Positions 1-7,032 of a DNA stretch of 7,513 bases are shown here, piece by piece. Each line of letters starts with the position of its first letter. Within the stretch, counting starts at the first letter, position 1. Under the pieces are notes generated by a model, which was not told the origin of the DNA, searched no databases, and worked only from the letters and a program-made list of their open reading frames with translations. This DNA is from Spirochaetaceae bacterium (lineage in GTDB: Bacteria > Spirochaetota > Spirochaetia > PWKH01), in the NCBI GenBank assembly GCA_003557605.1, contig PWNW01000288.1, forward strand, positions 1 through 7,513, in the 5' to 3' direction. A program made the position numbers and the translations under genes.

Positions 1-1127
1 AAGGAGAAGGACTGCTCCGCGGTCCTGCGCCCTTCAGCAGCCAGGGAAGCAGTGAGACCGGGGTCGGTCATCAGGCGCTTAAGCTGTCCTGCCAGGGCCT
101 CGGCATCCTCCGGGGGGAAGGTCAGGCAGTTTTCACCGTCCTTCAGGAATTCTCCCTGCCCTCCGTTGGCAGTGCTGACTACCGATATCCCGCTGGCCAT
201 TGCTTCAAGATGGGTAAGACCGAAGGGTTCCTGCCAGATTGAGGGGAAAATGAAGATGTCATGAGCGCGGTACACCTCCGGCATCTGCTGATGTGCTGCA
301 GCCCCTGCAAGCTTTGCAGGCAGGCCGCTGTCTGCTGTCTGCCTTCTGAGGCGGTCAGTATATTCATCGGGCCCCTGTCCCACTATGGTCAGCTCGAAGG
401 GAGAGAGCCCCGGGTCCTGCTTGAGCAGCTCCAGGGCCGAAAGAATAGTATGCACCCCCTTGTAGGGGTGAAGCTGTCCGGCATACAGAAGCTTCACCGG
501 AGTACTGATGCTTCCGGCATTGGGTTTCATCGGAAACTGCTCCAGGGGTATTCCCTGGTAGATGACCCGTGATGAAGCTATCGGCATCCCCCGGTTCATC
601 AGGTTCTCCTTCAGGAGTTTGCTGATGCAGGTGGTGCAGGGAAAGTCGATGCCCTGCAGGGTGATCCGAGGCATAAGCCGGTCTGCTGTCCACCGAAGGA
701 GGTTTCTCGGAGCAGGAGAAAACGAGGAGGGCAGGTATCCGGAGATGTTCTCATCATTAAAGGTGCATACCACCGGCATGCCGGAATCGCAAACCGCCCT
801 CAGCGGAGCCGGGGTCAGCCTCAGCAGGCTCCAGACAAACACCACGTCGGGGCGAACCTCGCTGATGAGCCTGCTCATCTCCCGGTAGTTGTACCGGGCT
901 GCCCGGAGACGATGCATCCGGTGCATTCCCGCAGGCTGTCCGAAGGGGACAAAGAGTTTCAGACTCCGAAATACCCCCGGCTGCTCTTCTGCGTCCCCGT
1001 AGTCTGATGTGACCACAGTGACCTGATGCCCCTGCTGCTGCAGAAACTGCACCACCTGGCCGCAGAGAATTTCATACCCCCCGAGGACGGCGGGAGGATA
1101 GAGATTAGAAAGAATCAGAATCTTCAT
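1..1127 (-). CDS. GT4-family (GT-B fold) glycosyltransferase, C-terminus cut by window edge
   Basis: This frame is open from the ATG at 1127 to the left edge (375 codons, no stop seen). The product should be a retaining, cytoplasmic or membrane-peripheral glycosyltransferase that moves a sugar from a nucleotide-sugar donor to a growing glycan. The N-terminal Rossmann half begins MKILILSNLYPP and has the Gly-Gly-Tyr-Glu loop at residues 16-19 typical of GT4 enzymes. The donor-binding half starts near residue 211 (LLYAGQLHPYKGV, Lys223). It carries the EX7E motif EPFGLTHLE, with Glu300 and Glu308, followed by AMASG. Family members are usually about 380-410 residues, so only a short C-terminal tail is missing. 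The gene is divergent from the GT2/GT4/flippase operon, which suggests one glycan locus. Its start is fixed by the canonical N-terminus. A GGAGGA lies directly against the ATG with no spacer, too close to act as a normal ribosome binding site. Donor and acceptor sugars cannot be told from sequence. Confidence 0.93.
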   Translation of the reverse strand, partial: MKILILSNLYPPAVLGGYEILCGQVVQFLQQQGHQVTVVTSDYGDAEEQPGVFRSLKLFVPFGQPAGMHRMHRLRAARYNYREMSRLISEVRPDVVFVWSLLRLTPAPLRAVCDSGMPVVCTFNDENISGYLPSSFSPAPRNLLRWTADRLMPRITLQGIDFPCTTCISKLLKENLMNRGMPIASSRVIYQGIPLEQFPMKPNAGSISTPVKLLYAGQLHPYKGVHTILSALELLKQDPGLSPFELTIVGQGPDEYTDRLRRQTADSGLPAKLAGAAAHQQMPEVYRAHDIFIFPSIWQEPFGLTHLEAMASGISVVSTANGGQGEFLKDGENCLTFPPEDAEALAGQLKRLMTDPGLTASLAAEGRRTAEQSFS

Positions 1128-1133
1128 TCCTCC

Positions 1134-1162
1134 ATTGTACTGCAGAGTTCACGGTTTTCCAA
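1134..1162 (-). promoter_or_regulatory. Sigma70-like promoter of the leftward GT4 gene, predicted leaderless
   Basis: On the minus strand a -35 box TTGGAA (1157-1162, 4 of 6 to consensus) is followed after exactly 17 nt by a -10 box TACAAT (1134-1139, 5 of 6). Only 6 nt separate the -10 box from the ATG at 1127, so the expected transcription start is at the A of the start codon. Boxes and spacing are read directly; activity and the leaderless start are inferred. Confidence 0.55.
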
Positions 1163-1185
1163 TCAGGAATATCACCAGGTTTACC

Positions 1186-1215
1186 TTGCAGGAATCAGCC
1201 GTCATGCTGTACACT
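1186..1215 (+). promoter_or_regulatory. Possible weak promoter of the GT2-GT4-flippase operon
   Basis: TTGCAG (1186-1191, 3 of 6 to the -35 consensus) and TACACT (1210-1215, 4 of 6 to the -10 consensus) are separated by 18 nt. Transcription would begin near 1222 and give a leader of about 37 nt before the ATG at 1259. The match is poor; it is listed because an operon promoter is expected in this short divergent gap and nothing better is visible on this strand. Confidence 0.25.
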
Positions 1216-1242
1216 GACTATGACTTTTCTTTCCAGGGGGGC

Positions 1243-1249
1243 AGGAGGG
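1243..1249 (+). promoter_or_regulatory. Ribosome binding site that sets the GT2 start
   Basis: AGGAGGG ends 9 nt before the ATG at 1259. It supports that start over the in-frame ATG at 1220, which has no comparable site and would add 13 residues (MTFLSRGAGGLGA) unlike the usual GT2 N-terminus. Confidence 0.7.
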
Positions 1250-1258
1250 CTCGGCGCA

Positions 1259-2167
1259 ATGAAGAATTCCGGGGTGGAAGTCTCGATCATTATTCCCTGC
1301 TACAACGGGATGCGGACCATAGCCGGCTGCATTGAATCCCTGCTGGCCCTTGCTGAGGATTCTCCTTCCCATGAGATCATCATTGTGGACAACGGTTCCG
1401 ACGACGGTTCAGCGGAAACTGCCTCGTCATATGCCCAGGTAACGGTGCTCTGCGAGCTTGAACAGCGCGGCCCCGCTGCGGCACGCAACAGGGGGGCCTT
1501 CTCCGCACGGGGGGAGATTCTAGCCTTCATCGATATTGACTGCATTGTGTCCCCCGACTGGCTGAAGCATCTTGTTCCCCTCTTTGCGGACCCCCGGACG
1601 GCAGGGGCTGGAGGCAGCATTGTCGGGACGGAACCGAAAAATGACGTTCAGCGGTGGATGAACCGGGCCAACATTCTTGACCAGAAGCGTGCGGTGGAGC
1701 ATCCCTTTATGCCCTATCTGCAGACCGCCAATGCATTGTTCCATGCCGATGCATTTCACTGCGCAGGGGGATTTGACACCCAGCTGATATGCGGCGAGGA
1801 CTGCGATTTGTCCTGGAGAATCCAGAAAGAGACGGGCCTCACCATTGCATACTGCCCCGACGGGGTGGTGTACCATGACCATCGTGCATCCGTGCGGGGA
1901 CTGTACCGCCAGTCCATGAAGAACGCCATGGCCGGAGCCCTGCTTGCGGCAAAATGGAAGGATGCCCTTCCTGAAAAATCATGGAAGACCAGCGTATGGG
2001 AACTGTGGGACCTGCTGCTTGCATGGCTTCGGTATGCCGCATCAGTGCTGACCCTGAAGGACAGGTCCGATAGATTTTTCCTCCGTCTTGATTTCCTGCA
2101 CCGGCTGGGAAGAAAGCACGGCATGATTTCATCAGCCTGGAGGACCAGGCAGTGGAGCCGATGGTGA
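1259..2167 (+). CDS. GT2-family (GT-A fold) glycosyltransferase
   Basis: A 302-residue inverting-type glycosyltransferase that would transfer a sugar from a nucleotide donor onto a lipid-linked glycan at the inner face of the membrane. The GT-A nucleotide-binding start is clear: VSIIIPCYNG at residues 8-17 and IIIVDNGSDDGS at 40-51. A metal-binding DXD-type motif (Asp92-Ile-Asp94) sits in FIDIDC. The acceptor-side GGFD...GEDCDLSWRI block at 170-188 holds the expected Glu180-Asp181 pair, and VYHDH at 204-208 matches the usual trailing His motif. Residues about 245-265 are hydrophobic (WELWDLLLAWLRYAASVL) and may anchor the protein to the membrane; the tail is basic. The start at 1259 is chosen for its ribosome binding site. 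It is the first gene of a three-gene run, and its end overlaps the next gene's start by 16 bp. The sugar specificity is unknown. Confidence 0.93.
   Translation: MKNSGVEVSIIIPCYNGMRTIAGCIESLLALAEDSPSHEIIIVDNGSDDGSAETASSYAQVTVLCELEQRGPAAARNRGAFSARGEILAFIDIDCIVSPDWLKHLVPLFADPRTAGAGGSIVGTEPKNDVQRWMNRANILDQKRAVEHPFMPYLQTANALFHADAFHCAGGFDTQLICGEDCDLSWRIQKETGLTIAYCPDGVVYHDHRASVRGLYRQSMKNAMAGALLAAKWKDALPEKSWKTSVWELWDLLLAWLRYAASVLTLKDRSDRFFLRLDFLHRLGRKHGMISSAWRTRQWSRW
2139..2144 (+). promoter_or_regulatory. Ribosome binding site favouring the GTG start of the second GT4 gene
   Basis: GGAGGA inside the end of the GT2 gene lies 7 nt before a GTG at 2152 but 16 nt before the alternative ATG at 2161, so the GTG is preferred. 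Both starts precede the GT2 stop codon (2165-2167), which suggests translational coupling. Confidence 0.55.
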
Positions 2168-3288
2168 GCAGATCCTTCAGACGAGAACCCCCGGCACTGT
2201 TCATTCTCCCGTCATTTCCCCCGGTGCCGAAGACCGGCGGGGAGATCTACCATCGGAAGGTCATCGACGGGCTCATCCGGAACGGATGGGACGTGGAGGT
2301 CGCCGCACTTGATAATATGCTCTCCGGCAGGTCAATCCATGACCCTGCCAACAGGAGAACAGCGTCACAGTCACTGTGCGCCCTTCTGGAGAACCATGAA
2401 CCCCGCAATACCGTGGTGATCTATGATTCCTGGCTCTACCGGTTCATCCGGCCGGCAGCATGGAGATTCCGGAGGGCCTTCCGCCTTGTGAGCCTCTCCC
2501 AGCTGTGCTACTGGGACACCTACCGCTCCCTTCACTCCCGGCTGAAGCATCGCCTGCTGACCCTCCTTGCCCTCTATCCTGCGGACATGCGCATTGGGGT
2601 GAGCCGGGCGGTGCTCTCCGCTGATATCGGCCGCTCATCATCCCGCTCCCGGGTGATCTATCCCGGCTGCGACTATGCCGGAAGGGAACTTGGACAGGCA
2701 GACTGCACCCGCATGCCCGCCCAGATTCTTTCTGTGGGAAACTACGGTCCCAGGAAGGGCTTTCATGTGCTGGTGTCAGCATTAGCGGAGGTCTTTGTCC
2801 TGAACCCAGATCTTCGGGGGATGATTACCCTGCGATGTGCGGGAAACCTGGACTTTGATCGATCCTATGTGCAGCACCTGCGCTCAATGGTGCGGGAGCT
2901 GTCGCTGGAGGATGCTGTCATAATAGATTCCTGGAAGGACCGGGAGCAGCTGAGCAGCCTCTTTTCTCAGTCACAGCTGTTCATGCTTGCCTCGGAGTCC
3001 GAGGGATTCGGCATGGTGGTTCTTGAGGCGATGCTCCACGGGCTGCCGGTGGTGATCAATCATTTCATGACTGCGGAGGAGCTCATCGGACGTGACGGTG
3101 GGGCAGGCTGGACAGTCAGGGGAAACAATCCCCAGGGGTTCACCCGTGCACTCCTGAAATATTTCACTGAATCCGACAGGAACGCCATGGGCCGGTCCGC
3201 CCAGAGGCGTGCCCGGGAAACGGCACAGGAGTGGGATGCAGTCTGCAGGCAGTTTGCCGAGGTCATCGGAGGCGAAGATGGCAGGTAA
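2152..3288 (+). CDS. GT4-family (GT-B fold) glycosyltransferase
   Basis: A 378-residue glycosyltransferase of normal length for GT4, probably adding another sugar in the same glycan pathway in the cytoplasm or at the inner membrane face. The N-terminal half starts with PALFILPSFPPVPKTGGEIYH, where Gly29-Gly30-Glu31 forms the typical glycine loop. The C-terminal donor domain starts near residue 191 (ILSVGNYGPRKGFHVL, with Arg201 and Lys202 in the position of the donor-phosphate contacts). It contains the EX7E motif EGFGMVVLE (Glu284 and Glu292) followed by AMLHGLPVV. The start is taken as GTG 2152 because of the well-placed GGAGGA; ATG 2161 would shorten the protein by three residues. The gene overlaps the preceding GT2 gene by 16 bp and the following flippase gene by 11 bp, so the three are very likely co-transcribed and coupled. 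Substrate unknown. Confidence 0.93.
   Translation: MEPMVSRSFRREPPALFILPSFPPVPKTGGEIYHRKVIDGLIRNGWDVEVAALDNMLSGRSIHDPANRRTASQSLCALLENHEPRNTVVIYDSWLYRFIRPAAWRFRRAFRLVSLSQLCYWDTYRSLHSRLKHRLLTLLALYPADMRIGVSRAVLSADIGRSSSRSRVIYPGCDYAGRELGQADCTRMPAQILSVGNYGPRKGFHVLVSALAEVFVLNPDLRGMITLRCAGNLDFDRSYVQHLRSMVRELSLEDAVIIDSWKDREQLSSLFSQSQLFMLASESEGFGMVVLEAMLHGLPVVINHFMTAEELIGRDGGAGWTVRGNNPQGFTRALLKYFTESDRNAMGRSAQRRARETAQEWDAVCRQFAEVIGGEDGR
3268..3272 (+). promoter_or_regulatory. Ribosome binding site that sets the flippase start
   Basis: GGAGG lies 5 nt before the ATG at 3278. It supports that start over the longer in-frame ATG at 3209, whose extra 23 residues are hydrophilic and lie wholly inside the previous gene. 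Confidence 0.65.
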
Positions 3289-4810
3289 AAACCGATCTGT
3301 ATTCATCCTGAAGAACACCCTGTCAAACTATGTGCGTCAGGGTGTGCAGATAGCGGTGTTTCTTGTCCTTACCCCTTTTATCGCATCCCGCCTCGGTACG
3401 GAAGGATTCGGACTCTGGGCGCTGCTGCAGGCGGTAATCGGACTGTTCGGTCTCTTTGACCTGGGATTCGGGACTTCTGTGGTGAAATACGTAGCCGATG
3501 CACGGGGAAAGCAGGATGACCGACGGCTGGCGAACCTGGTGTCAACGTTTTTCTGGGTCTACATGGTCCTGGGGGCTGCTGTGATGGGAGCCGCAGCGCT
3601 GTTTTCCCTGTTCCTCCCTGAACTTCTCAATATCCCCGAAGCCTATGAAGATGCCTCACGGATGGTATTCCTCCTTGTGGCCTTCCGCACCGCCGTCGGC
3701 ATGCCCCTGGGGATGTTTGCGGGAGTTATGACCGGATTCCAGCGGCAGTGGTGGGCCAACATGTTCAAGACGGCGAGCACCCTGCTGTATGCTGCAGGGG
3801 CCTTCTGGGCGCTGACGGTTCAGCCGTCGGTGGAGTTCCTTGCCCTTGCCAACCTGATTTCTCACACCGCAGCAATGGGAGCCGGTGCCCTGGTATGCAT
3901 CAGGGTGCTTCCCGGGGTCAGCATCCGCCTACGGGAAGCCCGCCTGTCAATGGTGCGGGAGGTGTCCTCCTTCTCGATGTATATCTTCATCATCCAGGTC
4001 TCAACACTGATCTACACCCGTGTTGACTCCCTGATCGTGCAGTCCTTTCTTTCCCTGTCGGCGGTGGCGCTCTACAGCGTTGCCGCACGGGTGGCGGAGG
4101 AGGCTTCAGGACTGTGCAGGCAGCTGACCAATGCCCTCACCCCGGTCATTGCGGAACTCCACGGAAGCGGGGAGAATCAGAACATCAGGGAGGTGTTCCG
4201 CCTCGGAACGAAGCTCTCCACCGCATTGGCGGTTCCGCTTCTCACCGGGCTGGCGTTCCTGGCAGAACCGCTGCTGTCGGTGTGGATGGGCGAGTCCTTC
4301 CGGGAAGCTGCCCCTGCGGCACAGATTCTGCTGGCGGCAATGATGGTCAGCGTGATCCATGGGAATGCTGCGAATGTGCTCTCCATGACCGGTCACCAGC
4401 GCTATCTCTCCCGGGTGTTCTTCGGCGGACAGCTGCTGAACCTCGGACTGACGCTGCTGCTCATCAGGAGCCTCGGCCTCCCCGGAGCAGCCCTTGCCAC
4501 CCTGATCTCCACATCCTGTACGGATATCATCCTGGTTCAGCCGAAGGCAGGGAAGACAACGGGGATACGCAACGGATACTTCTATGGGTCTGCAGTGCTT
4601 CCCTCCCTGCTTCCCCTGGGAATCATGGCGGCAGCTCTTGCAGGGGCCGTGCGGATCATTCCCCCTGACTCCCTGGCGGCAATCGCCCTCCTTGAGTTCA
4701 TTGCCTGCCTGGTGTTCTTCACTGCATTCTTTTTCATCGGTCTTACGGGCCGTGAACGGTCCTATCTGCTCAGCAGGCTGAAGAGAAACAGGGTCAGTGA
4801 GGACGATTGA
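3278..4810 (+). CDS. Wzx-like polysaccharide/oligosaccharide flippase (MOP superfamily, PST family)
   Basis: A 510-residue inner-membrane protein expected to flip a lipid-linked oligosaccharide from the cytoplasmic to the outer face. The N-terminal block is characteristic: LKNTLSNYVRQGVQ (11-24), then LTPFIASRLGTEGFGLWALL (31-50), then GLFDLGFGTSVVKYVA (58-73). About 12-14 hydrophobic segments are visible, roughly at 21-38, 45-65, 89-113, 127-150, 165-181, 186-209, 231-256, 258-275, 314-335, 347-370, 381-399, 402-420, 436-460 and 466-489. Charged loops fall where the family has them, for example around 73-85 and 295-308. Length fits the family (about 400-520). It overlaps the upstream GT4 gene by 11 bp and is the last gene of the apparent operon. 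Its 3' end overlaps the convergent GH9 gene by 17 bp. Fold assignment is firm; the cargo and the name Wzx are inferred from context. Confidence 0.92.
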   Translation: MAGKNRSVFILKNTLSNYVRQGVQIAVFLVLTPFIASRLGTEGFGLWALLQAVIGLFGLFDLGFGTSVVKYVADARGKQDDRRLANLVSTFFWVYMVLGAAVMGAAALFSLFLPELLNIPEAYEDASRMVFLLVAFRTAVGMPLGMFAGVMTGFQRQWWANMFKTASTLLYAAGAFWALTVQPSVEFLALANLISHTAAMGAGALVCIRVLPGVSIRLREARLSMVREVSSFSMYIFIIQVSTLIYTRVDSLIVQSFLSLSAVALYSVAARVAEEASGLCRQLTNALTPVIAELHGSGENQNIREVFRLGTKLSTALAVPLLTGLAFLAEPLLSVWMGESFREAAPAAQILLAAMMVSVIHGNAANVLSMTGHQRYLSRVFFGGQLLNLGLTLLLIRSLGLPGAALATLISTSCTDIILVQPKAGKTTGIRNGYFYGSAVLPSLLPLGIMAAALAGAVRIIPPDSLAAIALLEFIACLVFFTAFFFIGLTGRERSYLLSRLKRNRVSEDD

Positions 4811-7025
4811 TCACTCCGTAGAGGCAGATGTTCCAGATCATGGTCTCCCAGATGGAGAACTCATTGCAGTCGACCAGCGGCCATCCGTCGGACCACCTCC
4901 GCTGCAGCGGCAGGTCATCCCACTGGGGATGCACCCGATCAGAAACTGAGCGCTGGTACTCCATACCGCTGCGTCCCTCAGCAGGCCCGAATATAAGCAG
5001 GCCGGGAACATTGCCCTTCGGATCATCCAGATGATCATCATGGATCCCGTCGGATCTGCCGAACTTGGTGAAATAGGAATCCAGGTGGGTGGGGCTTTGC
5101 ACCTGCCTGCTGCCGAGGCCGGTGACGAAGGAAATGCCCAGGGGGTTGAGCCCCAGAGCATAGTCGCCGAACTGGCAGAGGGTGTCAAAGTACCGCTGAG
5201 CGAGTTCTTCAGTCTCCGCAAGACGGTACGCGAAGGCGTATACGTCAGCATAGCGTCCCTGGGCCGTTGCGGCTCCCCATCCGTAGGAGCGTGTTGCCCC
5301 ATGGGGATAGAAGGAACTGTCCATATCGAATCCCATATACCCGCCGGCTTCCGCCTGGGAGGTTATCAGACGGCGGATTGAGTCAGCCAGGTGAACATCC
5401 TGCTGCTGGTCGGAGAGCAGGTAGCTGATGAAATGGACGGTACGGCATGCGGCATACATGTTTCCCGGGCGGTACTGGTGGGGCCAGTGACCGTCTTCCA
5501 CGAGAATCCGCTGTGCCAGGCGGGAGAATGTTCGGTAAAATCTTTCTGTCTCCTCCTCTTCCCGGCCGAAATACCTTCCTGCCAGGTAGAGCTGAAGGGA
5601 TGCATACATGATCTCTGAGGTTTCGCCTTCACTATGGATCATGCCCTCTTCATCCCGGTGGGTCTCCAGGTATTCCCAGGCAGCAAGGGCCCTTTGGTGC
5701 AGACCTTCAGCGGTATCCTCTATTTCAGGAAATTGTGTCAGCAGCCGTGCAGCCTGGGCGGCCATCCCGGCAAAGGATGCCGTCACGCAGGGCCTCACGT
5801 CCCAGGTGCCGATGAGGGATGGGTCAGAGGCTGCACTTACCTGCCCGTATACGGGATGGGACGGACTGTCGGTGCCGGCCATGACTCCCCCGTATGAACG
5901 TGCCCGGGGATCAAGTATCTGAAGGTGCTCCCAGAGCCTGACTGCCCACAATGCCTCATCCAGGAGATCGGGAATGCTGTTTCCTGACTCGGGGATGTTG
6001 AACTGACCGTCGGTGAAGTGATCGGGAAATGCTTCATAGTAACCCATGAGCATGACCGGTATAATCGTGTGATATGGCCTCCTGGAGAAATCCCCTGCAT
6101 CATGGTGCCCGCCGGTGACTTCAGTCATCGGAATCCGTTCATCCGTACGCATCCCCCCTGAGGGACTCCAGGGAATCCTGGTCATGGCCGCCCGGCAGTG
6201 GCAGGCATCCCGGGTATGCTCAGTCCAGGGGGATTCAAGAGCAATTCCGCACCGCTGATGGTAGAGGCCCCTGGCATAGGTGTAGGCAATATGGGAGACC
6301 GCCTCATAGGAGATTTCAAAGGGGTGGGACCTTCCCCATCCCTCTGCTGATAGTATATAGGGGCCTCCTGGGGGGACCTCATGCAGATCCAGCCGGTAGA
6401 CATGCTCCCCGGAACTCACCGCTGCCCGGACGTCCTCGCCCAGGTATTCAGCCCTTCCCTGATAGACGTCCCGGTCGTCGGACAAGGAGACAACACGGTA
6501 GATAATCGGTTCATCATAATACCTGGACCCGCCTGAACCGAGAAACACCCCCAGGTTTGCATACCTCCTGGTGCTCTCCGGGTGGTATCCGACCTGATTC
6601 ACCTTTATGGATTCGCAGAAGGTGTCACGGTCATGGAAGTCAAGGGAGATCTTCCCGTAGGGGCTGTCAATCTCATAGGTCCTGCCGTTCTCCATCGGGG
6701 CATCCAGTTCCAGGTAGACCCGGTAGGTGATCTCCACTGGATAGGTGTGCCTGTCGGACTTCGGCAGCGCATCGGAGACCCATGCGGCATGATGTACCGT
6801 CGCTGCAGGATTGCCGTTGACCGTCCAGTCCTCCCTTCCGCTGTGAAGCGGCGAAGGATCGGGAGGGGCATCGGTGAATCCGTAGATCACTGTCACCGCA
6901 GCCGTATTCGGTGCAGCGCTGTGTGCCCCGGCAATCCTGGGTTCACCGGCGCTTGCGTCGCAGGAAACCTGGACAGACAAGAGCGGCAGCAGAGATATGC
7001 ACAGGAGAGTCCGGAAAGGGTTCAT
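4794..7025 (-). CDS. Secreted family 9 glycoside hydrolase (endoglucanase-type) with N-terminal Ig-like domain
   Basis: A 743-residue exported enzyme predicted to hydrolyse a beta-linked glucan or related glycan. Residues 1-22 form a signal peptide (basic start, then LLCISLLPLLSVQV). It has either a Cys22 lipidation site (VQVSC, a loose lipobox) or a signal peptidase I site after ASA (24-26). Residues about 27-137 are an unrecognised, probably beta-rich region. Residues 138-240 (SIKVNQVGYHPE...) match the cellulase N-terminal Ig-like domain (CelD_N type). The GH9 catalytic domain spans about 245-743. It contains the TGGHHDAGDF motif at 304-313, with Asp309 and Asp312 in the nucleophile-water/base positions. 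The GLNPLGISFVTG signature is at 625-636, a conserved-type His at 647, and the acid Glu722 lies in DCNEFSIW. No CBM or dockerin is present. The frame stays open to 7205, but the start at 7025 is chosen because the signal peptide begins there and a promoter lies just upstream. No Shine-Dalgarno is visible. Exact substrate is uncertain. Confidence 0.92.
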   Translation of the reverse strand: MNPFRTLLCISLLPLLSVQVSCDASAGEPRIAGAHSAAPNTAAVTVIYGFTDAPPDPSPLHSGREDWTVNGNPAATVHHAAWVSDALPKSDRHTYPVEITYRVYLELDAPMENGRTYEIDSPYGKISLDFHDRDTFCESIKVNQVGYHPESTRRYANLGVFLGSGGSRYYDEPIIYRVVSLSDDRDVYQGRAEYLGEDVRAAVSSGEHVYRLDLHEVPPGGPYILSAEGWGRSHPFEISYEAVSHIAYTYARGLYHQRCGIALESPWTEHTRDACHCRAAMTRIPWSPSGGMRTDERIPMTEVTGGHHDAGDFSRRPYHTIIPVMLMGYYEAFPDHFTDGQFNIPESGNSIPDLLDEALWAVRLWEHLQILDPRARSYGGVMAGTDSPSHPVYGQVSAASDPSLIGTWDVRPCVTASFAGMAAQAARLLTQFPEIEDTAEGLHQRALAAWEYLETHRDEEGMIHSEGETSEIMYASLQLYLAGRYFGREEEETERFYRTFSRLAQRILVEDGHWPHQYRPGNMYAACRTVHFISYLLSDQQQDVHLADSIRRLITSQAEAGGYMGFDMDSSFYPHGATRSYGWGAATAQGRYADVYAFAYRLAETEELAQRYFDTLCQFGDYALGLNPLGISFVTGLGSRQVQSPTHLDSYFTKFGRSDGIHDDHLDDPKGNVPGLLIFGPAEGRSGMEYQRSVSDRVHPQWDDLPLQRRWSDGWPLVDCNEFSIWETMIWNICLYGVINRPH

Positions 7026-7032
7026 AAGAAAA

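Noticed and set aside
304..320. Perfect 7-bp inverted repeat with a 3-nt loop (CCTGCAA-GCT-TTGCAGG)
   Set aside because: It lies inside the GT4 coding sequence in the codons for residues around Pro-Ala-Lys-Leu-Ala-Gly and has no T-run. It is explained by protein coding.
1124..1135. Three-codon mini-ORF (ATG GAG GAA TGA) overlapping the GT4 start on the minus strand
   Set aside because: It would be translated only from an mRNA starting further upstream than the predicted promoter, and its first codon overlaps the -10 box. It is probably a coincidence of GGAGGA next to ATG.
4114..4668. Plus-strand open frame of 184 codons inside the flippase gene
   Set aside because: It is out of frame with the flippase, whose protein shows continuous membrane segments through this region. 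The alternative product is low-complexity and without a known domain.
4766..4776. CTGCTCAGCAG palindrome as a terminator of the GH9 or flippase gene
   Set aside because: The stem is only 4 bp, there is no following T-run on either strand, and it lies before the flippase stop codon.
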